A stretch of 64,000 nucleotides of DNA, taken from NCBI GenBank assembly GCA_019915135.1, contig JAHLMK010000011.1, forward strand, positions 1,426,001 through 1,490,000, in the 5' to 3' direction. A program made the translations under genes and the position numbers. This document shows, one piece after another, positions 59,076 through 64,000 of this stretch. The stretch is from Strobilurus pachycystidiatus (lineage: Eukaryota > Basidiomycota > Agaricomycetes > Agaricales > Physalacriaceae). Positions within the stretch are counted from its first letter, which is position 1, and each line of letters opens with the position of its first letter. The notes beneath the pieces were generated by a model. It ran no database searches. It had not been told where the DNA came from and worked only from the letters and a program-made list of their open reading frames with translations.

Positions 59076-60746
59076 ATGGCTACTCGGACTGATTTCGGCG
59101 TCCCCTACACACCTTTGGATGATTTTTCGTCTGGAACCGTCAAGTTCTACGAGCTCCCCGGTCTTGGCATATGTACGACCAACCTACACTCGCTAGTGTC
59201 TGCGTCTGAGCTCATCCCCGGCCTCTAGCCTACATCCGCATACTATGGGTGGACTTTACAAACATCGTCAGGTGTCGCCTTGTAGCGTTGAGTTACTTCA
59301 TCAAGATGATGAACTCCACGCGGCCTTCCATTGCTCTGGCAGAGGCTGTATTGGGTATGGTGGTCCTACGACTTGTCGACGGCCTCTCAGCGACTGGCGA
59401 GTACCTCTATGTGATTGATCCGTCTACTTTGCGGATCTGTCCTTACGAGGAGGGAACGGCGACGGTGATGGGCTGGTTTCAGCACAAGACCCCTATCATG
59501 ATCAACAATTGCCCGTCCTTGGAAGTCGATCTTTGTCCTCGGACCGTCCTCAAACGCGTCATCGAGTAAGTATATTTCTTCGCTTCGTCGGTCTGCTCTG
59601 CCCTCAGCTTCGCATATTCATGTCGCCTCTAGCTCAGCCAAACGCGAAGCATTCGCAGAATTCCTCGTCGGATTTGAGATAGAGTTCATCCTTCTCAGAT
59701 CCACGAGCCCAATCTCCGGCGGCCACGAACATCTGTATTCTGGCGTAGATGGCCTTATGACAGGGAGCATCGAGTCTCGTATTCTACGAGAGATATGCGA
59801 CTCTCTGATCGCTGGCGGTGTTGACGTTACAATGTATCATCCCGAAGCCGCGCCTGGACAGGTCAGTGCCAACAGCTCTTTACTCGTCACAGTAACCTTA
59901 GCCTCATTGATGGTCTTCTGCAGTATGAAATCGACACCGGCCCCATGCCGCCGCTTCAAGCGGCCGATGCACTGGTATACACACGAGAGACCATCCGCAA
60001 CGTGGCCGCCAAGCACGGCCTCAAGGCGACCTTCGCTCCCCGTATCAACGCAAACATGCCCGGCAACGGAGCTCACACTCACGTCTCCGTCCATTCGACC
60101 AAGGGCGAACTAAAAGCTCCGGAAAAGCTCGCCTCCTTCGAAGAGGCATTTCTAGCAGGAGTCCTCAAAAACGCAAGGGCCATCCCGGCCGTCAGTCTTC
60201 CTCTTCCTGCGTCTTACAAGCGGATGATGGACGGCGTCTGGTCGGGAGGAACATATGTCTGCTGGGGGACTGATAACCGCGAAGCGCCTGTCCGTTTGAC
60301 GAACGTCTCCTCTCCACTGTCTAGAAATTTTGAGGTCCGTTTCGTCGACCCAACTTCGAACCCGGTATGTCAACTCTGTATCTTTCACCTCATGTATGTG
60401 CTTATTTGGTATCTGAATCTTCCAGTACTTGGCTCTCGCTATGCTTCTCGGAGCAGGCGCCCAGGGCATCGCACACTCAGAGGCGCTTACATTGAAGGAC
60501 TGCATGGGTCATCTCAGTGCTGCACAGCTATCCGTCGACGAGCGTACAGCATTGGGAATAACGGAGCGGCTGCCGTTGACTTGGGAGGAAGCCAGAGAGG
60601 CCTTCGTCGAGAATCCATTGTCGGAGACGGTCCTGGGCAAGCGAGTGATGAAACAATTTTTGGACGCCACTAAGTTGATGGCTGACCACTTGAATGTCCA
60701 AGGTGGAGACGATGCCAAAGCTACGAAGCTGGTGGAATGCTACTAA
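59076..60746 (+). CDS. glutamine synthetase-fold enzyme (GS-like, FluG C-domain type)
   Basis: Start MATRTDFGVPYTPLDDFSSG. Intron about 59170-59229 leads to SYIRILWVDFTNIVRCRLV, the N-terminal GS beta-grasp strand. Other marks: EFLVGFEIEFILLRSTSP (Glu of the metal site), PEAAPGQYEIDTGP (E-x-x-x-GQ.E, metal-binding Glu), MPGNGAHTHVSVHS (the NG.H.H motif), SYKRMMDGVWSGGTYVCWGT, NREAPVRL and FEVRFVDPTSNPYLALAMLL. These give the complete ligase fold (ATP-dependent amide bond formation with ammonia or an amine). Length (about 470 residues) is that of GS-I type enzymes rather than the shorter eukaryotic GS-II, so this is the FluG-like/gamma-glutamylpolyamine group. No amidohydrolase domain precedes it, unlike full-length FluG. 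Substrate unknown. Confidence 0.87.
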
Positions 60747-61144
60747 TCTACGCCAGCCATTGAGAAATAGCTATACTATCTTGTTCTATCGTCATGTTGC
60801 GTTCGCCACAACCGATGTGCGTCAAAACAAGGCGCAAAATTTGCGAACTGCTTTGCCATGTTTTCTTGACTATGGGAGTAGGTGATGTTGAGAATGTATG
60901 CACTGTTCAAGGATAGGGATGTGTGCATAGGATTTTGAGGACTGGGAGTCGACTGCGACCTCTGCCTGCCACGATCTCTGAGCATGACTTGGTCAGACAC
61001 AGGTAAGAATCGAAGAAAAAGACACGACAGCACGTCAAACTCGTTGAGGGAACGAAGCAACACAAACAAACACCCACAACTTGTTCTGGATCTACCACGA
61101 TTGAGACCGGACTTCAGGCTTGCCTCCATTCGACCAGGACTCCA
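60747..61144. other. intergenic, no gene seen
   Basis: Spacer between two tandem plus-strand genes. Confidence 0.4.
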
Positions 61145-62089
61145 ATGACGGCCGACCACAAACGCGCGGGTTCTCCTTTGGAAAGCAGCCGGAAGAGAGG
61201 CGCATCATCCGAAGCACAGGCCTGCGTTGGACACATTCGGAATGTCCCTGTCAATGCTCTCGTGCTACCTCGCGAAACCAAAAGGCAGCGGTTGGAACTA
61301 GACACCTCAATGCCACTTGTTGCAGACTTCCAATCATCTGAAAGAACCTCCACGTTGGCATCGCCAATGTCTCAACCGGACTCCTTATTCGACGGAGAGT
61401 TCTCCGACTGTGATCCTGTACCCGCCCTTCTCCTCGCCCCACCCATACCTGGGTTCTTCTACGACCCATCCTTACGACTTCCTGCAGAGCTGGCAGACGC
61501 CATCGTCTCTCACTGCCTGGAGACATACTTCACCGAACCCCACATCAATCAGATTATGCTCTTCTGTCGCGCCGGAACGGCCGAATTCCCTCCAACGGGT
61601 CTACCGCCCATACTCTTAAACCTCCTTCAGACCCTCTCGGTCTTGCTGAAACCAACGCTACCTCCGGATGTCCATGCTTTATTGTTTCCGAGTAACACGA
61701 CACTTGCCCGTCAGGCCATCATAAATCGTTACGATCCAGGGGAGGGCATTACGGCCCATGTGGATCTGTTAAAGCGCTTCGGAGATGGGATTATTGGCGT
61801 CAGTTTTGGGAGTGGCTCCGTCATGCAGTTTGCATCAGTCGGAGGGGTTGACAAGTACGATTTGTATCTTCCTGAGCGAAGCATCGTCGTCATGTCGGGG
61901 GATGCGCGCTACAAATGGACACATGGGATTGAAAAGAAGAGGGCGGATTTCGTCGAGTATATTTCTGATGTCGGGAGCGAGGAGGCGAGGGATCGCTCGG
62001 ACCTGCCTTCAGGCCGATGGCTCAATAGGACGATGCGGTTGAGTGTTACCATTCGGTGGTTACTTCCTGGGGCAGATATTCTGGCCTGA
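61145..62089 (+). CDS. AlkB-like Fe(II)/2-oxoglutarate dioxygenase
   Basis: Intronless, about 314 residues. Start MTADHKRAGSPLESSRKRGA; an N-terminal basic/disordered stretch of about 100 residues is followed by PPIPGFFYDPSLRLPAELAD and the AlkB jelly roll. Iron ligands: His and Asp in ITAHVDLLKRFGDGIIGVSF (HxD) and a distal His in MSGDARYKWTHGIEKK; the 2-oxoglutarate Arg is in TMRLSVTIRWLLPG (RxxxxxR). IINRYDPGEGITAHVD is the family nucleotide-recognition phrase. These enzymes demethylate nucleic acids or proteins. YDPGEGI is closest in feel to the ALKBH4/6/8 group; the substrate is not determinable. The upstream GS-like gene is in the same direction but unrelated. Confidence 0.88.
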   Translation: MTADHKRAGSPLESSRKRGASSEAQACVGHIRNVPVNALVLPRETKRQRLELDTSMPLVADFQSSERTSTLASPMSQPDSLFDGEFSDCDPVPALLLAPPIPGFFYDPSLRLPAELADAIVSHCLETYFTEPHINQIMLFCRAGTAEFPPTGLPPILLNLLQTLSVLLKPTLPPDVHALLFPSNTTLARQAIINRYDPGEGITAHVDLLKRFGDGIIGVSFGSGSVMQFASVGGVDKYDLYLPERSIVVMSGDARYKWTHGIEKKRADFVEYISDVGSEEARDRSDLPSGRWLNRTMRLSVTIRWLLPGADILA

Positions 62090-62411
62090 CGGGCTGTTAA
62101 CATATGTCCCGCCGCTATCTATAATGAAGTGATGAACGTGGAACATGTCCGGGTCTGGCATGAAACCGCTAAGCTCTCAAATCTTACGGCTTCCCGAAGA
62201 AACATCTAAGCTGTCAGAAATCAAGCTCCTCCCTGCCAGATGCATGTGAAGTAAGTCTGGTCCAAGCTCTTGTCTCTCATTGTGCTGACACAGCTTTCTC
62301 CTGGTAACGCGATGGGCCCATATAGCGCTCGCTGCTATTGTTTGCTCGGCGCCACTCCATGAGCGCATGCCATAAAAGAAATTGGATTCGAGGAACGAAC
62401 AATGAACCACC

Positions 62412-62832
62412 ATGTCAGAGGAATATCGCTCTCTTCTCCTCCAAGTTGATGTACTGCTTGAGCGGGCTCGGACTTGCCAAATGATTGAACCTCGTCGTCC
62501 CGATGTCATTCAGGGTTTACGCAGGTAGACTTTTTGCTGGCCTGTGCCGCCGCTACTCAATTCTGAACCCTCATGCGTAGCTTGAAGCGGCGTATCGAGC
62601 GCCACATGAACCAGCCTGATGCAGAAGATCCAGCCACCAAAGAGGAATACATCCTTGACATTGAATGCCGGTATGAGGCATGGGAATGTGTCTTACAAGT
62701 GAGTTTCTGCTCACTGATGGCCACATTTGATAGGACGCCCACATGTATTCAGGATTATATGAAGATGGAAAGGCGAGACAGGGAACGTCGAGCCCACCAA
62801 AGCTTAACGCGAAAGACGAGTCGAAATTATAA
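62412..62832 (+). CDS. small hypothetical protein ending in SKL, three exons
   Basis: Assembled from three exons with consensus splice sites: exon 1 MSEEYRSLLLQVDVLLERAR ... DVIQGLR; intron about 62526-62578 (donor GTAGAC); exon 2 SLKRRIERHMNQPDAEDPAT ... EAWECVLQ; intron about 62700-62734; exon 3 DAHMYSGLYEDGKARQGTSS ... NAKDESKL. The product is about 109 residues, helical and charged, with no signal peptide. The last three residues, SKL, are a canonical PTS1, so peroxisomal import is possible. No family recognised. Small size makes the model less certain, but all three junctions keep frame. Confidence 0.6.
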
Positions 62833-62936
62833 CATACGAGGGTGATATATACACGCTTTATACATGATCTACACGCTACAGTTACAGGGTTATGATTACA
62901 CTTACTGCTACAAGTATGTTTTGAATCATGACAACA

Positions 62937-64000
62937 TTAGAAATCCGGCGTCAGCAACTCGACATCCAGCCCGTTATCGACGAAGGGCTGTACCATGGCC
63001 TGCCATGATCCACTTATATCCATACGCTGTAATCCGTCGATTGAAATCCCGCAGTACTCGAGTCCACATTCGTATCGCGCTTCCAGAAATTGCCGTACAG
63101 AGGCGATGTGTTCGTGATGTACCCAAAAGCGAAAGCTCTCGAGTGCAGGAACGGGATATCCACCAACCAATCCTTTATAAGATAGGAAGTGGAGAGCGGG
63201 AGGTGGGATACCCGCCATAGGGGAAGTTGAACTATCCTGCAAATGGAGGTCAACCAGTTCCACCTGCGTCGCGAGTATCTCCGTGATAAGGTCGTGTATA
63301 GCGACATTGCGCACAATGAGAGCCTTCAATAGACATGCCGAACGTGCAAAGAACTCCACGTCATCATCCCTCGGCCACCGTAAGCCTGGCGGAAGGCTGG
63401 GTTGGTAATCCAAATGCGTGAGGGCGGGCAAGGTAAGGTAATCCAAAACCTCTCTTCCAGGTTGTTCGCTGGCGAACTCAACGCAGAGCCTGGTGAGCCT
63501 GTTGTGTAGAGCCATAGGAGCGGGTACGGAGTCAAACATGACTTGTCGAATCGACAGGCCCTCTAAGGAAGGCGCATTTTGCATCAGCTGAAGGAGGGCA
63601 GAGACATTGATGCTCCCTACAACGACGGTGCGCACATTTCCAAGCCTGCCGGGATCGACGCAGGATCCAAGATGTGATGGACCCCGCAATTCGATGCTTC
63701 TCAGCTGAACGAAGTGGGACAGCAGGTTGCGACTCCAGGAGAGGTACACCTTTTCCTGGTCGCCCAACTGGCAAGATTCAAGCGTAAGAACTAACGTCTC
63801 TGGCGCCCAAGCCTCGTTAAGTTTAACGTGCGTGAGCCAATGGTGGAAAGCAATCTTGAGTGTGAGCTGTCTGGCGCGAGGTATAAGGTCCGCGATAGTC
63901 TGAACGAGATGTATGGAATCCTCGGTAGTAAATCCCTCATCAGGGCATCCAGGGTACGAGAACAATAACCTTTCGATGGGTAGAGACCCTGAACGGGCTA
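62937..64000 (-). CDS. F-box/LRR-type protein, partial (5' end outside window)
   Basis: One open exon, open to the window edge, ending DVELLTPDF. Leucine-rich repeat-like segments recur about every 25-30 residues: LIPRARQLTLKIAFHHW, HFVQLRSIELRGPSHL, MQNAPSLEGLSIRQVMF, LHNRLTRLCVEFASEQ, LTLPALTHLDYQPSLPPG, ACLLKALIVRNVAIHDLI and LATQVELVDLHLQDSSTS. This matches the many F-box/LRR proteins of Agaricomycetes, which recruit substrates to SCF ligases. The F-box, normally at the N-terminus, would lie beyond the window and is not seen, so the name is inferential. Confidence 0.7.
   Translation of the reverse strand, partial: ARSGSLPIERLLFSYPGCPDEGFTTEDSIHLVQTIADLIPRARQLTLKIAFHHWLTHVKLNEAWAPETLVLTLESCQLGDQEKVYLSWSRNLLSHFVQLRSIELRGPSHLGSCVDPGRLGNVRTVVVGSINVSALLQLMQNAPSLEGLSIRQVMFDSVPAPMALHNRLTRLCVEFASEQPGREVLDYLTLPALTHLDYQPSLPPGLRWPRDDDVEFFARSACLLKALIVRNVAIHDLITEILATQVELVDLHLQDSSTSPMAGIPPPALHFLSYKGLVGGYPVPALESFRFWVHHEHIASVRQFLEARYECGLEYCGISIDGLQRMDISGSWQAMVQPFVDNGLDVELLTPDF

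Overview
The window is nuclear DNA of a filamentous basidiomycete, most likely an Agaricomycete. Nearly every gene is broken by short introns (about 45-65 bp, GT...AG), genes lie on both strands with small gaps, and the content is typical of mushroom-type fungi: laccase relics, a jockey-like LINE, an ADP/ATP carrier with RRRMMM, a single-pass S/T-rich surface protein and intron-containing tRNAs. There is no bacterial or organellar sequence and no CRISPR array. Gene models below were made by eye from reading frames plus splice signals, so exon edges are estimates unless stated.

Layout. 0-5 kb: 3-ketoacyl-CoA thiolase (-), a disordered basic protein (+), a thioredoxin-glutaredoxin CGFS protein (-). 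5-13.3 kb: a tyrosine phosphatase (+) with a 5'-truncated LINE inserted just after its stop codon, then an Arb1-like RNAi protein and the U5 snRNP 40K WD protein (both +). 13.5-17.7 kb: a decayed forkhead gene, tRNA-Tyr, a LINKIN/TIP-like FG-GAP membrane protein and a laccase relic. 17.9-26.2 kb: a sugar-utilisation neighbourhood (MFS sugar transporter, SDR, GH13 maltase). 26.5-34.4 kb: an orphan gene, the ADP/ATP carrier, a second laccase relic, a peroxisomal hotdog thioesterase and a La-related protein (LARP7/Pof8 type) with two tandem xRRMs. 34.7-41.8 kb: a NADAR protein, a PTP-like phosphatase, a small conserved-looking protein and a surface receptor-like protein. 42.5-46.1 kb: tRNA-Gly(GCC), a hAT-type MITE with a perfect 8-bp target duplication, a decayed relative, and cullin-1. 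46.4-58.5 kb: an orphan gene, an apparently functional forkhead factor (parent-like copy of the relic at 13.5 kb), a zinc-binding nuclear-looking protein, a second SKL thioesterase and SMC5. 59-64 kb: a glutamine-synthetase-fold (FluG-like) enzyme, an AlkB-like dioxygenase, a 109-residue SKL protein and an F-box/LRR-type protein cut by the window edge.

Functional themes: peroxisomal acyl-CoA metabolism (thiolase, two SKL thioesterases, one SKL orphan), maltose/sugar use, and several single-copy nuclear housekeeping genes (SMC5, CUL1, U5-40K, LARP7, Arb1). Repeats include one LINE, one intact MITE, one decayed TIR element and a three-copy dispersed repeat. I found no clear undescribed multi-gene system. 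The strongest unusual signals are the duplicated xRRM in the LARP7-like protein, the parent/relic forkhead pair, and the mobile elements whose insertion boundaries can be read directly.
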